64,000 nucleotides of DNA. It comes from Paenibacillus sp. V4I7 (lineage in GTDB: Bacteria > Bacillota > Bacilli > Paenibacillales > NBRC-103111). A program made the translations under genes and the position numbers. The stretch is from contig NZ_JAUSZD010000002.1 of the NCBI RefSeq assembly GCF_030817275.1, positions 1,178,001 through 1,242,000 on the forward strand, given 5' to 3'. The notes under the pieces were generated by a model that was not told the DNA's origin, did no database searches, and saw only the letters and a program-made list of their open reading frames with translations. Shown piece after piece: positions 8,035-16,030 of this stretch; position 1 is the first letter of the stretch, and each line of letters starts with the position of its first letter.

Positions 8035-8556
8035 ATGCACTTTGTAATAGGCTTCATCATCATTGGGGCAGCTTATCGGTGGGGGGATTGGCGGAACTGG
8101 AAGAAGTATCATTCGACCATGATGTACTTTGCGCTGGGGAACTTACTGTACCACTATCTCTGTGCCAACCATCTGTTATGGCAGTTAATGCCTGACTTTT
8201 CCCTTAGTCATAGTATAACCGAAATGATCTATACCTTTATTGTTTTCCCGGCTACAGCGCTGCTATTCCTAACGAACTATCCAGAGGGTCGGATGAAGGT
8301 CGTCTTTCACTATATCCAATGGGTACTCATTTACGGCGGTACAGAATACGTTTTGCATATGTTCGGGCGAATTCAGTATCAATATGGCTGGGGGTTTTGG
8401 TGGTCCTTGTTATTTGACTGCACGATGTTTCCTATGTTGAGACTTTTCTCGGTGAAGCCCCTGCTGGCGTATTTAGTTTCAGCTGTACTTACGGTCTTCT
8501 GGGTGGTGCTGTTCAAGGTTCCGGTGAATGTGCCAATTGAGCTTAGGGGATCGTAG
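8035..8556 (+). CDS. CBO0543-family membrane protein
   Basis: A 173-aa protein starting at ATG 8035, 8 bp after AAGGGGAA. It has about five hydrophobic segments and the pattern of the CBO0543 family of Firmicutes: W-K-K-Y-H near the N-terminus, G-N-L-L-Y-H-Y-L, the P-D-F-S loop, F-P-A-T-A-L-L-F-L, then G-W-G-F-W-W-S-L-L-F-D and M-F-P-M-L-R-L near the end. No biochemical role is known for the family. Its stop (TAG 8554-8556) is followed by a small ORF and repeat copy 6. Confidence 0.75.
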   Translation: MHFVIGFIIIGAAYRWGDWRNWKKYHSTMMYFALGNLLYHYLCANHLLWQLMPDFSLSHSITEMIYTFIVFPATALLFLTNYPEGRMKVVFHYIQWVLIYGGTEYVLHMFGRIQYQYGWGFWWSLLFDCTMFPMLRLFSVKPLLAYLVSAVLTVFWVVLFKVPVNVPIELRGS

Positions 8557-8575
8557 CGCCCTATAGCTGATCTAG

Positions 8576-8710
8576 ATGCAAAAAGTGCATGTGATTTGTA
8601 AGGAATTGATGGCAGAAGGCAGTTGTTCTGCACAACATGCAGGTCATTTGAGCGATATGGCTTGGAATCGGGGTGAAATGAGGATTACCTGTAGGAAATG
8701 CAGGTTGTGA
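8576..8710 (+). CDS. Tiny cysteine-containing ORF, doubtful
   Basis: A 44-aa frame from ATG 8576 to TGA 8708-8710 with four cysteines, two in a C-R-K-C pair near the end (C39, C42) and the others at C8 and C17, which could be a small zinc site. There is no clear ribosome site. It fills the space between the CBO0543 gene and repeat copy 6, where an array gene would be expected, so it may be a remnant. I do not recognise it. Confidence 0.25.
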   Translation: MQKVHVICKELMAEGSCSAQHAGHLSDMAWNRGEMRITCRKCRL

Positions 8711-8756
8711 TTTATGCGAAGGATGTGCCGGAAAGCATGGGCCCAACGATGCGTCA

Positions 8757-8782
8757 TTGAGCTAACGGGCAGGATAGTGGGG
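8757..8782 (+). repeat. Array repeat copy 6 (single arm)
   Basis: GAGCTAACGGGCAGGATAGTGG: one arm that combines left-type GCTAACG with right-type GGGCAGGATAG. No central hairpin, so two arms may have fused by deletion. Confidence 0.7.
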
Positions 8783-8836
8783 AAATATGTTAGAATTGGA
8801 ACAAACCATATTGTTTTAAAATCTTAGGAGGACTTG

Positions 8837-9378
8837 ATGAAACAAGGAGAAATAATTCATAAGACAATATCCTCCCTTAAACAAAGACTACTCGAGGGGA
8901 ACGGCTTATTAGATATACAGTTACAAGAGGGTAACAGAGCAAAGACCACATGTAAATTTAACATGCCTGCTATAGCAGAAGATCTAATAAGTTTTCAGAA
9001 AAGCTTAGGATTCAAACTCCCCGAAGACTATTACAATTTCCTCACAATATGTAATGGTTGTTCTTTATTTGATGATCCTCAATATGGCGGTTATATGCAT
9101 GGCAAGATATACACCAGGCTACGTACGAGGAACCAAATGAAGGCTATTTGAAGATCGCTTACATTTATCAGGATAATATTGTGATTAATTTAGATGCTTA
9201 TAACGAAGGAAGTAATAATTACTTAATGGTCAAAGGGCATATTGACCACTTCCAAGAGTCACGCCCCTTATTGATGAACTTTGAATTGTGGTTTGACCGT
9301 TTCATCATGAGTCAAGGTGCAAAGTTTTGGAACTGGTCTATATATGATGCTGAGAACTATTACCGACTAAGAGGTTAA
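8837..9378 (+). pseudogene. SMI1/KNR4 (SUKH) family gene, frameshifted
   Basis: From ATG 8837 (after TTAGGAGGAC) the frame reads a SUKH N-terminus: an amphipathic helix, then P-A-I-A-E-D-L-I-S-F-Q-K-S-L-G-F-K-L-P-E-D-Y-Y-N-F-L and C-N-G-C, the usual L-P-x-D-Y-x-x-F-L...N-G motif. It stops at 9151. Homology continues in another frame (Y-E-E-P-N-E-G-Y-L-K-I-A-Y, then F-E-L-W-F-D-R-F-I) to TAA 9376-9378, so a single-base change near 9105-9125 breaks the gene. SUKH proteins are immunity factors against nuclease and other toxins. No toxin gene is adjacent. Confidence 0.82.
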
Positions 9379-9399
9379 TACGGATTCAAGACATCTTGT

Positions 9400-9480
9400 T
9401 CAACTAGTGAGGAACGATAGTTACACATCAACAGGCTGCCGGCATCATTGGCAGCTTGTTCAGCTAAAGGGCAGTAATGT
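9400..9480 (+). repeat. Array repeat copy 7 (complete)
   Basis: Left arm AACTAGTGAGGAACGATAGTT, central hairpin GGCTGCCGGCATCATTGGCAGC (9434-9455), right arm CAGCTAAAGGGCAGTAATG. Confidence 0.85.
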
Positions 9481-9691
9481 TAATATTGAGTTTTGGTAAT
9501 AATGAGCAAAAAGCGGGGCAGGTTAACGCAAGATTAAGCGGGGTACTATTATACCCTATATTTACCAATCAGCTCACAACATTCAAAAGTAAAACACGAA
9601 GATACCGTGGAGATGATGGGCTCCTGCGCCAATGGCATCTCCCGAAAGACGCGGTTCTAAGTATTTAATTTTGTGAATGTGGAGGAATAAT

Positions 9692-9850
9692 TTGAATATT
9701 GGTATTAAGATAATGGCGTTAGGAATATTGTGTGTCGTTGTAGCTTCATACCTAGATACTTCTGGTATAGTTGGTCATGATTATGAGTTTTTTCTTGTTA
9801 TTGTTGGTGTAATTTTAGGGGCAGTGGGTCTCTTCATGAAGGACACCTAA
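9692..9850 (+). CDS. Small membrane protein, 52 aa
   Basis: TTG 9692 follows a GGAGGAATAAT ribosome site. The 52-aa product has two membrane segments (residues about 4-20 and 33-48) around a polar H-D-Y-E loop and ends M-K-D-T. It is the only well-supported frame between repeat copies 7 and 8. Family not recognised; tiny two-pass proteins like this are common in Bacillales. The 210 bp before it (9481-9690) hold another open frame without a ribosome site or protein-like composition, which I do not believe is a gene. Confidence 0.55.
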   Translation: MNIGIKIMALGILCVVVASYLDTSGIVGHDYEFFLVIVGVILGAVGLFMKDT

Positions 9851-9904
9851 TGCGATGGGTGGTAGTACGACCATAGCCATTTTTTCTTTGAAAGGACCCA
9901 GCGC

Positions 9905-9989
9905 TCAACTAACGCAGAACGATAGTGGAGGAGCTTGCAGTGATGCAGCTCCTCTTTCTCATTGAAGTAACGGGCAGTTTGATAGTGCA
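9905..9989 (+). repeat. Array repeat copy 8 (complete)
   Basis: Left arm AACTAACGCAGAACGATAGT, central hairpin GAGGAGCTTGCA/TGCAGCTCCTC (about 9928-9954), right arm TTGAAGTAACGGGCAGTTTG. The next 20 bp (CAATTGTCTCCCATTTT, 9999-10015) recur after copies 19 and 26. Confidence 0.9.
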
Positions 9990-10049
9990 ACAATTGTCTC
10001 CCATTTTCGTCTATATATTTACTTGGAAATAATTGGAGGGGTGTTTAAA

Positions 10050-10610
10050 GTGAAACAACTATGCTCATTGTTATTTGTATTACCATTTATAATTACTGCT
10101 TGTAATACGGAAACAGATTTGGCGGCAAGCTCTAATATCGAGAATCAGAAAAAGGAAGCTGTTGCGCAACAGAACAAAATGCCAAAAGTAATGCCCACCG
10201 ATTTCGATTTCGCGGTTCGTTTCGGATATGGTGAAATTACTAAAAATGAAATCAATACCTATCAAGATACGGTTACAAAAGATTTGATAATGAACGGAGA
10301 TATAACAGCAAAAATCACTTTTACCTTAGAAGAGATGCGCAGCATTTATGAGAATATGAGAGAGATAAATATCATGGGAACGAAAGAGTTGGTACCAACT
10401 AACAAGAATTGTTCTAGCATCCCCTATAATGAAGACAGTTGGAAAATTAGTGTAGATGGAGAAACAAAAACATTTACTTGGTCAGATAAAAATTGTGACG
10501 TAACGAGCGATGCAAAGCAACTACTAGGATTACGAACATTCATCCAACATATAGTTGCGGGTAAGGATTCTTATAAAGAATTACCCAAAGCTGAGGGTGG
10601 TTATGAATAA
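10050..10610 (+). CDS. Predicted lipoprotein, unknown
   Basis: GTG 10050 follows TTGGAGGGG and gives 186 aa with a lipoprotein signal peptide (lipobox I-T-A-C, C18). The mature part is about 165 residues, hydrophilic and mostly beta-rich by appearance, with two cysteines (in K-N-C-S and K-N-C-D) that could form a disulphide. I recognise no domain with confidence. It is probably a surface-anchored protein of an array unit, bounded by repeat copies 8 and 9. Confidence 0.7.
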   Translation: MKQLCSLLFVLPFIITACNTETDLAASSNIENQKKEAVAQQNKMPKVMPTDFDFAVRFGYGEITKNEINTYQDTVTKDLIMNGDITAKITFTLEEMRSIYENMREINIMGTKELVPTNKNCSSIPYNEDSWKISVDGETKTFTWSDKNCDVTSDAKQLLGLRTFIQHIVAGKDSYKELPKAEGGYE

Positions 10611-10640
10611 ACAAATAGAAATTCAATTGGAAAATGCTAT

Positions 10641-10672
10641 TCAACTAACGAGGAACGTTAGTAATAAAAAGT
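10641..10672 (+). repeat. Array repeat copy 9 (left arm)
   Basis: CAACTAACGAGGAACGTTAGT: a left arm with a near-perfect inverted repeat ACTAACG/CGTTAGT. No right arm is seen; a terminator and an oppositely oriented gene follow. Confidence 0.75.
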
Positions 10673-10681
10673 TCAACATGA

Positions 10682-10727
10682 AAAAATGAACCTTATGGAA
10701 AAATCCCCATAAGGTTCATTTTTTTAA
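10682..10727. terminator. Bidirectional terminator
   Basis: ATGAACCTTATGG and CCATAAGGTTCAT form a 13-bp stem with A-run before and T-run after, between the convergent genes ending at 10610 (+) and 10724 (-). Confidence 0.85.
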
Positions 10728-11143
10728 TATCCTCCACCGTACCCATTACCAGGATAGTAAGGATATGGATAAGGATAGGGCGGGTAATAGTATGGATACG
10801 GTGTTAAAAACGGAAGTAGGAATTGATACGGGAACCGCTGCCGGCGAAATCTTCGATATCTTCTTCGACCATATCCGTTTTGACCGTACCCATTCGTAAA
10901 TTGGCGTTCATCGCCGTCTACATCTTCAGGAACCAACATAGTAATGCCTTCGTCATCCATACCATCGATAATCCCATCAAATTGCTGTCCACTAGTTGTT
11001 TGTGCGATTACATGATAATTCATGTACCTCTGACATAAGGACTTCATATCTCCACCAATAGGTGAGACATTTGTCATACCTGACTTGGAATTCATCATGG
11101 ATGGGCTAACATCCATCATACCTGGGTTAGAAATTGGTAACAC
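10724..11143 (-). CDS. Small protein with Sm-like core and Tyr/Pro/Gly-rich tail
   Basis: 139 aa from GTG 11143, with AAAGGAGGGAT upstream on the minus strand. Residues about 35-75 (Y-M-N-Y-H-V-I-A-Q-T-T, G-Q-Q-F-D-G-I-I-D-G-M, I-T-M-L-V-P) look like a short SH3/Sm-type beta barrel found in small Bacillales proteins. An R-R-Y-R-R-F-R-R-Q-R basic stretch and a repetitive P-Y-P-Y-Y tail ending G-Y-G-G-G-Y follow. The tail resembles spore or surface-associated proteins, but this is inference. It is the only convincing minus-strand gene inside the 4-21 kb repeat region. Confidence 0.7.
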   Translation of the reverse strand: MLPISNPGMMDVSPSMMNSKSGMTNVSPIGGDMKSLCQRYMNYHVIAQTTSGQQFDGIIDGMDDEGITMLVPEDVDGDERQFTNGYGQNGYGRRRYRRFRRQRFPYQFLLPFLTPYPYYYPPYPYPYPYYPGNGYGGGY

Positions 11144-11291
11144 TTTATCCCTCCTTTAATATTATCGGGATATGATATTCGCCTACGGAGGAAAGTGTTA
11201 ACGTTTAATTGGATCTAATTTGGAGGGTAAAACTTATAGGGAATTTTTAGGCTTGAAGCATGTTCGTGCCAACTTGAAATAAAGTACTTGT

Positions 11292-11326
11292 TAAGCTAAC
11301 TGGGAACGAGAGTTTAACGATAGCTG
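11292..11326 (+). repeat. Array repeat copy 10 (degenerate)
   Basis: AAGCTAACTGGGAACGAGAGTT followed directly by TAACGATAGCT, which looks like a left arm fused to a partial right arm with no central hairpin. Confidence 0.6.
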
Positions 11327-11349
11327 AAGAAAACCATAATGAGATTGAC

Positions 11350-11676
11350 ATGAGGGAGTGGTTAAATACGGAGATTTTAAAGGAAAGAGCTTATACATAT
11401 TTATTTTATTGTGCTCTCTTAGATATTCGGAGCGCTTCTTATACTCATCGTATTAAATGGTGGAATCCTGCATCTTGGGTCCAGGCTAAAATTAATATGA
11501 TTGAAATAAACAATATTGCTGATGTGTTCCATGACTTACCCGATTTGCTTGTTAACAGACCAGACGAATTTGATGAAAAATGGTTTTGGGATTACTTAAA
11601 AATGCGACTTCCAGAGAAGCATGAGATTTATTATCAAGTTTTCAATGAAAAGCTAAACGAAAAGATCAATTTTTGA
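11350..11676 (+). CDS. Hypothetical protein, 108 aa
   Basis: ATG 11350 gives a 108-aa, aromatic-rich acidic protein (many W, Y and F; for example W-W-N-P-A-S-W and E-K-W-F-W-D-Y-L). It looks mostly helical, with no signal peptide or membrane segment. The ribosome site is weak, so the start could lie elsewhere. The stop codon TGA is part of the next repeat (TTGAACTAACG). I do not recognise it; the size and context fit small immunity-type proteins, which is inference only. Confidence 0.55.
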   Translation: MREWLNTEILKERAYTYLFYCALLDIRSASYTHRIKWWNPASWVQAKINMIEINNIADVFHDLPDLLVNRPDEFDEKWFWDYLKMRLPEKHEIYYQVFNEKLNEKINF

Positions 11677-11791
11677 ACTAACGCAGAACGATAGTTCAAA
11701 CAAACCAGGGAGCAGACGGGTTCATTTGGTGCAGTTGTTAATGATTTATTTTTTAGTCTGTTCGCTCCGCTAACGGGCAGGATAACATGGA
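11674..11791 (+). repeat. Array repeat copy 11 (long centre)
   Basis: Left arm GAACTAACGCAGAACGATAGTT (11675-11696), right arm CCGCTAACGGGCAGGATAA about 75 bp later (11768-11785). The centre lacks the GGCTGCC hairpin but has a GGAGCAGACGG/CTGTTCGCTCC pairing possibility. Confidence 0.75.
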
Positions 11792-11858
11792 AACATCTTG
11801 AATTAAATAAGCAGCTCTCATTGGCGATCGGAGATTCTTTTTCTGGGGAGGAATCAGC

Positions 11859-12674
11859 ATGCAACTATCGAACTACCCATTTGTTAATTTTTCTTTTCAA
11901 AGTTTATGTGATTGGCAGAACCGCGAACTTGCTGAAATGGTTATTCATAGGATTATTAATGCCAACGATGAATACACTCCGCAGGTCTACTCGAGATTTG
12001 AGCCAGTAAAGGTGAAGATCGATAAAGAAAACGTGGAATATATTACCAGCTTGTGGCTGAATGAAGAAGTAAATCGAAACCTTCCGTCTTTCGCTCCTCC
12101 TGTAAGAGCAGGGCATCTTATGCTAAGAAGAAAGAAAAATCCTAAAGTCGAGTATATGATTTCTTGGGAGAAAAACAATAGGGTAGGATTTAATTCAATG
12201 AATGTGTCGGTTGAGGTCAACCATCTGCAAGATATTGAAAAGCAACAAAGCTTTTTTGATTTATGCTGGACTGTAGCAAGGATATTACAACCTGTACGAG
12301 GATATGTTATTAACCAATCAATCCCGTACATTCCAGAGCCACTTGCTCCACAGGTTATTCATCCGGAACTACATTGGATTAACCTATTTGGCAGACCATA
12401 TATAGAATTGTTCGGAAGAGAGAAATTGCTTTCAACTCCGTGTTATAAAGTTGAAGAACTCGCAGAAGGAATAATTGCTCTTCAATTAACAGATAATCTT
12501 TTTGAGCCGATCCCTGAGGAAGTGCGAGCTTCTGTAAAAAAACATTTAGGTGAACAAGCTTTCGTTGAAAGTGGTAAGACATATCGTGACTATTTAAATA
12601 AAGAAAACATAGTCCCAAATTTCGACTACATACAAGTGATGTTTGATCGCACTCAACCGATTATTTTCGTGTAA
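11859..12674 (+). CDS. Imm52-like immunity protein
   Basis: 271 aa from ATG 11859, with GGGGAGG upstream. The C-terminal half has the arrangement seen in polymorphic-toxin immunity proteins of the Imm52/DUF3396 type: H-P-E-L-H-W-I-N-L-F-G-R-P-Y-I-E-L-F-G-R-E-K-L-L-x-x-P-C followed by V-E-E-L-A-E-G-I and I-A-L-Q-L-T-D-N. The N-terminal part is less typical. No toxin gene lies nearby, so it may protect against toxins of neighbouring cells. The family call is from memory of the pattern. A MerR fragment follows after 16 bp, without a repeat between them. Confidence 0.6.
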   Translation: MQLSNYPFVNFSFQSLCDWQNRELAEMVIHRIINANDEYTPQVYSRFEPVKVKIDKENVEYITSLWLNEEVNRNLPSFAPPVRAGHLMLRRKKNPKVEYMISWEKNNRVGFNSMNVSVEVNHLQDIEKQQSFFDLCWTVARILQPVRGYVINQSIPYIPEPLAPQVIHPELHWINLFGRPYIELFGREKLLSTPCYKVEELAEGIIALQLTDNLFEPIPEEVRASVKKHLGEQAFVESGKTYRDYLNKENIVPNFDYIQVMFDRTQPIIFV

Positions 12675-12690
12675 CAATAGCGCGTGAGAC

Positions 12691-12948
12691 GTGGAATGGC
12701 TCCAGTTCCTCATCCGCCTACGTGATACCGGCATGCCGATTCGCGAAATGCAGCATTTCGCCGAGATGCGCTACCTCGGTGACGAGACGGTCGCCGAACG
12801 CAGACAGATGCTCGAGGACCATAAAAAACAGATCCGGGAGCAGATCGACCAGCTTATCGTAAACTTAGAGGCCTTAAACGAGAAAACCGATTATTACAAG
12901 GTGTTGGAGCGGGACATTGAAGAGCGAACACGAACCAAACCGCTCTGA
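12691..12948 (+). pseudogene. MerR-family regulator, C-terminal fragment
   Basis: The 85-aa frame starts at GTG 12691 with E-W-L-Q-F-L-I-R-L-R-D-T-G-M-P-I-R-E-M and continues with a dimerisation coiled coil (R-R-Q-M-L-E-D-H-K-K-Q-I-R-E-Q-I-D-Q-L). In MerR proteins this segment follows the winged-helix domain, which is absent here. TGA at 12685-12687 closes the frame upstream. Its GC content is clearly higher than in neighbouring genes, suggesting a separate origin. It cannot bind DNA as a MerR regulator. Confidence 0.8.
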
Positions 12949-12956
12949 AGTTTCTT

Positions 12957-13040
12957 TTGAGCTAACGGAAACGATAGCGAAATGACGAACAGGCTGCCTG
13001 CATGATGGCAGCCTGTTCAAGTATCGGGCAGTTTAACGCA
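12957..13040 (+). repeat. Array repeat copy 12 (complete)
   Basis: Left arm GAGCTAACGGAAACGATAGC, whose GCTAACG/CGATAGC ends show the G-C version of the A-T pairing seen in other copies. Central hairpin AACAGGCTGCC/GGCAGCCTGTT (12988-13017). Right arm TATCGGGCAGTTTAACG. Confidence 0.92.
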
Positions 13041-13041
13041 A

Positions 13042-13090
13042 TTGAGAATGGAACTAATATTGAATTTATACTGTAAATATATGGTATACT
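13042..13090 (+). promoter_or_regulatory. Candidate promoter after repeat copy 12
   Basis: Two overlapping sigma-A-like possibilities: TTGAGA (13042) with TATACT (13067), and TTGAAT (13060) with TATACT (13085), each with a longish 19-bp spacer. It starts immediately after the repeat, which suggests that this array unit carries its own promoter. Confidence 0.4.
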
Positions 13091-13109
13091 TGGTTTGAGG
13101 AAAGAGTAG

Positions 13110-14828
13110 TTGAAGAGGAAATGTATAGTAATAATTGAAGGGTTGGTAATCGTAGTGGGCCCATTGTTAATAAAAGATATTCGTTCAAATATAAGCCGTT
13201 TTGTTTCTATCCCCAAAAAAGGGACTTCCATCCTGATCAGCTGCCTGTTGATCCTCAGTATGACAGGCTGTACTTCAGACGAAACGATGATTACAGAGCC
13301 ATCACCTAAAACATCGAATCTTTCAATTGTGAAAACAGAGTTTGAAACCATGCCCCCCCCATTTGCTGTTAGTTATATCCGTTCAGTGATGAGACCTAGC
13401 ATGCTTCCGGAAGATGTAGTGAGACATCTTGGGAATAAATACAAAGAAGTTCAAACTAATTCTGAAACTAACACAGAGACCTTATGGAGATATGATATCG
13501 GAGTAAAAGAGGGATTTAATCCGACTGCAACTCGGAATGTTCAAGACTGGGCTGATGAAACAGGCATACAAGATGGTAGTATACATGCTCAGTTCTTAAT
13601 CCGATGGGAAGATGGTAAGGCCGAAAGCTTCTGGTTAGCTTATCGTGGGGCTGATAAAGAAAGCAAATTTGAGGAAGTAACAAGGGAGTTTTGGGGGCCA
13701 TTATGGGCTCAGGCTCCAAAAGAACCACCCGCATCATTCCATAAGGATATCTTTGGCAATAGCTTTATGACTGACACCAGCTATGGTTGGGCAGCTGGTA
13801 GAAAAGTATGGAAAACGATGGATGGAGGGATATCATGGGTCGATCGTACACCTCCTAAGTTAGGGGGATCCTTCGGTTTTCTTGATATTGTGGATCAAAA
13901 CACGTTGTTGACCCTCTTTCATCCGAAAGAGGTTGGAGGGGAGATCACAAATAATCACGCTGAATTGGACCTGAGCCAACAAACCGTATACCTCACTACG
14001 GACGGTGGGGATAACTGGGAGCAATTAGAGCATCCTCTAAAAGGTCACTGGGGCATTCACCCTGCGGTTACATCGTACGGGGCACAATTTGCAGATAAAA
14101 ATGTTGGATACCTTTACGCTTATGCCGAACCGGGTATGGTGAAGGAACGTAAAAGTATATTTTTGAAGACCACAGATGGCGGGCGACATTGGACTGTACT
14201 CAGCGAAGATATTACGAATCAAAAGGATCTCGGGTATGCTATGCCTTACGGTATGGTTCTTCGGGATTTCAAAGAACCCTGGATCACTTACAACAATACG
14301 GATAACGGAAATCCTATAATATTTAAGTCCACTACCAATGGTCGTTCTTGGGAACAAGTGAAATTGGAACTACCAGTACAGGCGTTAGACTCAACCACTT
14401 ATCCGTTAACAAGTCCGATGTTCTGGGGACCCCATCATACAAATGGGCTTATTGCCTTTTCTTTCAGCAAAGACAATGATTTGAAAGGGATCATTTGGTA
14501 CAAAACCACGGATGGAGGAATTAGCTGGACAAGTCAGGTTTCGACTTATGAAAGTATAGCAGCCAAGCAGCCTTCAGTGGGGCGGAATAGGGTGAATTTT
14601 TCGATATTCGCCTATGATCTCAACACAATATGGATCCTTGATAATGATTTAGGTGAATTGTATTGTACTATAGATGGCGGTGAGAAATGGCAGTTTCTTG
14701 GTTCATCTCCATCTTTTCAAAATGTTCAAAGGATAATTTTTTCAAGTCCGGCTGAAGGAAGGGCTTATTCCCGTGTTAACAACTTATATACCAAGGATGG
14801 CGGAGCAACTTGGATGGAACAAAATTAG
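13110..14828 (+). CDS. Lipoprotein with BNR/Ycf48-like beta-propeller repeats
   Basis: Frame of 572 aa from TTG 13110 (GAGGAAAG upstream). A lipoprotein signal with lipobox S-M-T-G-C lies at residues 38-54, rather far in, so the true start may be later although no better start codon is visible. From about residue 220 to the end there are at least six Asp-box-like repeats of the form T-x-D-G-G-x-x-W (for example T-T-D-G-G-D-N-W, T-T-D-G-G-R-H-W, K-D-G-G-A-T-W), typical of sialidase/Ycf48 beta-propellers. No sialidase catalytic residues were identified. It is probably a surface binding protein of unknown ligand. Confidence 0.78.
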   Translation: MKRKCIVIIEGLVIVVGPLLIKDIRSNISRFVSIPKKGTSILISCLLILSMTGCTSDETMITEPSPKTSNLSIVKTEFETMPPPFAVSYIRSVMRPSMLPEDVVRHLGNKYKEVQTNSETNTETLWRYDIGVKEGFNPTATRNVQDWADETGIQDGSIHAQFLIRWEDGKAESFWLAYRGADKESKFEEVTREFWGPLWAQAPKEPPASFHKDIFGNSFMTDTSYGWAAGRKVWKTMDGGISWVDRTPPKLGGSFGFLDIVDQNTLLTLFHPKEVGGEITNNHAELDLSQQTVYLTTDGGDNWEQLEHPLKGHWGIHPAVTSYGAQFADKNVGYLYAYAEPGMVKERKSIFLKTTDGGRHWTVLSEDITNQKDLGYAMPYGMVLRDFKEPWITYNNTDNGNPIIFKSTTNGRSWEQVKLELPVQALDSTTYPLTSPMFWGPHHTNGLIAFSFSKDNDLKGIIWYKTTDGGISWTSQVSTYESIAAKQPSVGRNRVNFSIFAYDLNTIWILDNDLGELYCTIDGGEKWQFLGSSPSFQNVQRIIFSSPAEGRAYSRVNNLYTKDGGATWMEQN

Positions 14829-14871
14829 CATATCAGGGGTTGAATTATCGATTAGACTGAACTGCGCAGCA

Positions 14872-14957
14872 TTGAGGTAACGAGGAACGATAGTGAGGAG
14901 CTGCCGCGAGGGCAGCTTCTTTTTGATGTCCGTTGAAGTAACGGGGAGGAATCTGAA
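14872..14957 (+). repeat. Array repeat copy 13 (complete)
   Basis: Left arm GAGGTAACGAGGAACGATAGT, central hairpin GAGGAGCTGCC/GGGCAGCTTCTTTTT (14895-14924) that doubles as a terminator-like stem with T tail, right arm TTGAAGTAACGGGGAGG. Confidence 0.9.
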
Positions 14958-15021
14958 GTTACACGCTGCAATATAATGTGTAAAATTCGAGTAAAAACTA
15001 AAACTGAAGGAGGGGATTTTC

Positions 15022-15180
15022 GTGGATATTTTATTTGCCTTACTGGCTTTTTTCTTTATGATGTTATTCCTACGCACACTTCGTGCGTTGATAAATAAGG
15101 ATGAAGAAAATAGTACACTACTTACTATTGCTTCCTCTGTATTGTTTGGATGTTTATTTTGGGTTTTATTGTTACGGTGA
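15022..15180 (+). CDS. Small membrane protein, 52 aa
   Basis: GTG 15022 follows GAAGGAGGGG with good spacing. The product has two membrane helices (residues 2-22 and 34-51) joined by a charged I-N-K-D-E-E-N-S loop and ends L-L-L-R. Family not recognised. It resembles the 52-aa protein at 9692 in size and layout but not in sequence. The stop TGA (15178-15180) touches repeat copy 14. Confidence 0.6.
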   Translation: MDILFALLAFFFMMLFLRTLRALINKDEENSTLLTIASSVLFGCLFWVLLLR

Positions 15181-15262
15181 ACGTAAGTTGAACAGGATAA
15201 GGAGCAGTTTGCCCAGTGGCAGCTGCTCCTTGTTTCATTGAAGCAACTGATAGGATAGAGGA
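15179..15262 (+). repeat. Array repeat copy 14 (arms degenerate)
   Basis: Central hairpin AGGAGCAGTTTGCC/GGCAGCTGCTCCT (15200-15230), almost identical to copy 3. The left arm is reduced to ACGTAAGTT; right arm TTGAAGCAACTGATAGGATAG. Confidence 0.78.
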
Positions 15263-15305
15263 ACATTTGAACGTTAATAACGTCTAAATATATGGAGGTA
15301 GGTAA

Positions 15306-15710
15306 ATGGAAATAAAGGGTAAAGTGGTTAAATCTTTGTTAATGGGCTTTTTTGCAATAATAATTCTTACTGGTTGCAATAGTACAAAATATGGAGAGTT
15401 TATTGGGGAATTAAAACCCCAACGTAGTAATTATAAGTTACATCTGTTTTATCATAATGGGGATACACCTCTTAATGAAATGGATGAGGTACAATCTTTC
15501 ATACATTCTAACCAAGTAATTCAGGATAACATTACGGAAATGGAAGGTCATCCTTACAGTGAGCAACTGAGTAAAAATTTAAAAAAATTGGACATAGGAA
15601 CCTACCCGATGTATGTCCTAATGAATAAGGATGGGCTTGTTTATAAATCCCCTTACTTAAGTGAGATAAAAGCCTTTATCAAAAAGGAATTGAAAATGAC
15701 GGGAAGATAA
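15306..15710 (+). CDS. Small lipoprotein, thioredoxin-like C-terminus
   Basis: 134 aa from ATG 15306 after ATGGAGGTAGG. The signal peptide has lipobox I-L-T-G-C (C24). The C-terminal part, Y-P-M-Y-V-L-M-N-K-D-G-L-V-Y-K followed by I-K-A-F-I-K-K-E-L, has the cis-proline strand and last helix typical of thioredoxin-fold proteins. However, no C-x-x-C motif is present, so redox activity is unlikely. The stop TAA overlaps the start of repeat copy 15. Confidence 0.65.
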   Translation: MEIKGKVVKSLLMGFFAIIILTGCNSTKYGEFIGELKPQRSNYKLHLFYHNGDTPLNEMDEVQSFIHSNQVIQDNITEMEGHPYSEQLSKNLKKLDIGTYPMYVLMNKDGLVYKSPYLSEIKAFIKKELKMTGR

Positions 15711-15790
15711 ACTAACGTAAAACGATAGTTCATTATAAGGAGGGATGCCGCATGGTGGCTCTATACTCACCTATAGGCAGTTTAACGTAA
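15709..15790 (+). repeat. Array repeat copy 15
   Basis: Left arm AAACTAACGTAAAACGATAGTT, weakly paired centre GATGCCGCATGGTGGC, right arm TATAGGCAGTTTAACGT. Confidence 0.82.
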
Positions 15791-15908
15791 TACGTCCTAG
15801 ATTTGAGGCGTTACTTTGCTATAAATCAATTATAAAAAAACTACACCATTGTAAAATCTGGAAAGGTAATTTACACTTTTAGTATCTTACACAAGGGAGA
15901 GATGCAGT

Positions 15909-16010
15909 ATGAAAAGTCTATTCGTATATCTTCAAGAGGGAACCAAACAAAACTGAACTACGGAAGTTACATTTATGCGATAAGTTATTAATGTGCTTCC
16001 GTGGTTTTCA
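15909..16010 (+). promoter_or_regulatory. Candidate leader peptide and hairpin ahead of methyltransferase
   Basis: AAGGGAGAG precedes ATG 15909, which opens a 15-codon reading frame ending in TGA (15954-15956). Directly after it CTACGGAAG (15958-15966) can pair with CTTCCGTGG (about 15997-16005). A short ORF followed by a hairpin just before a methyltransferase resembles translational attenuators, but the peptide matches no leader I know. It could equally be a gene remnant. Confidence 0.3.
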
Positions 16011-16030
16011 TAACATGGAGGTATAACAAG

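Noticed and set aside
8837..9378. Programmed frameshift in the SUKH gene
   Set aside because: No slippery heptamer or downstream structure is evident at the break near 9105-9125, and neighbours are also decayed, so mutation is simpler.
9477..9668. 63-codon ORF just after repeat copy 7
   Set aside because: Starts inside the repeat arm, has no ribosome site, and its composition is not protein-like. The 52-aa ORF at 9692 has a good site.
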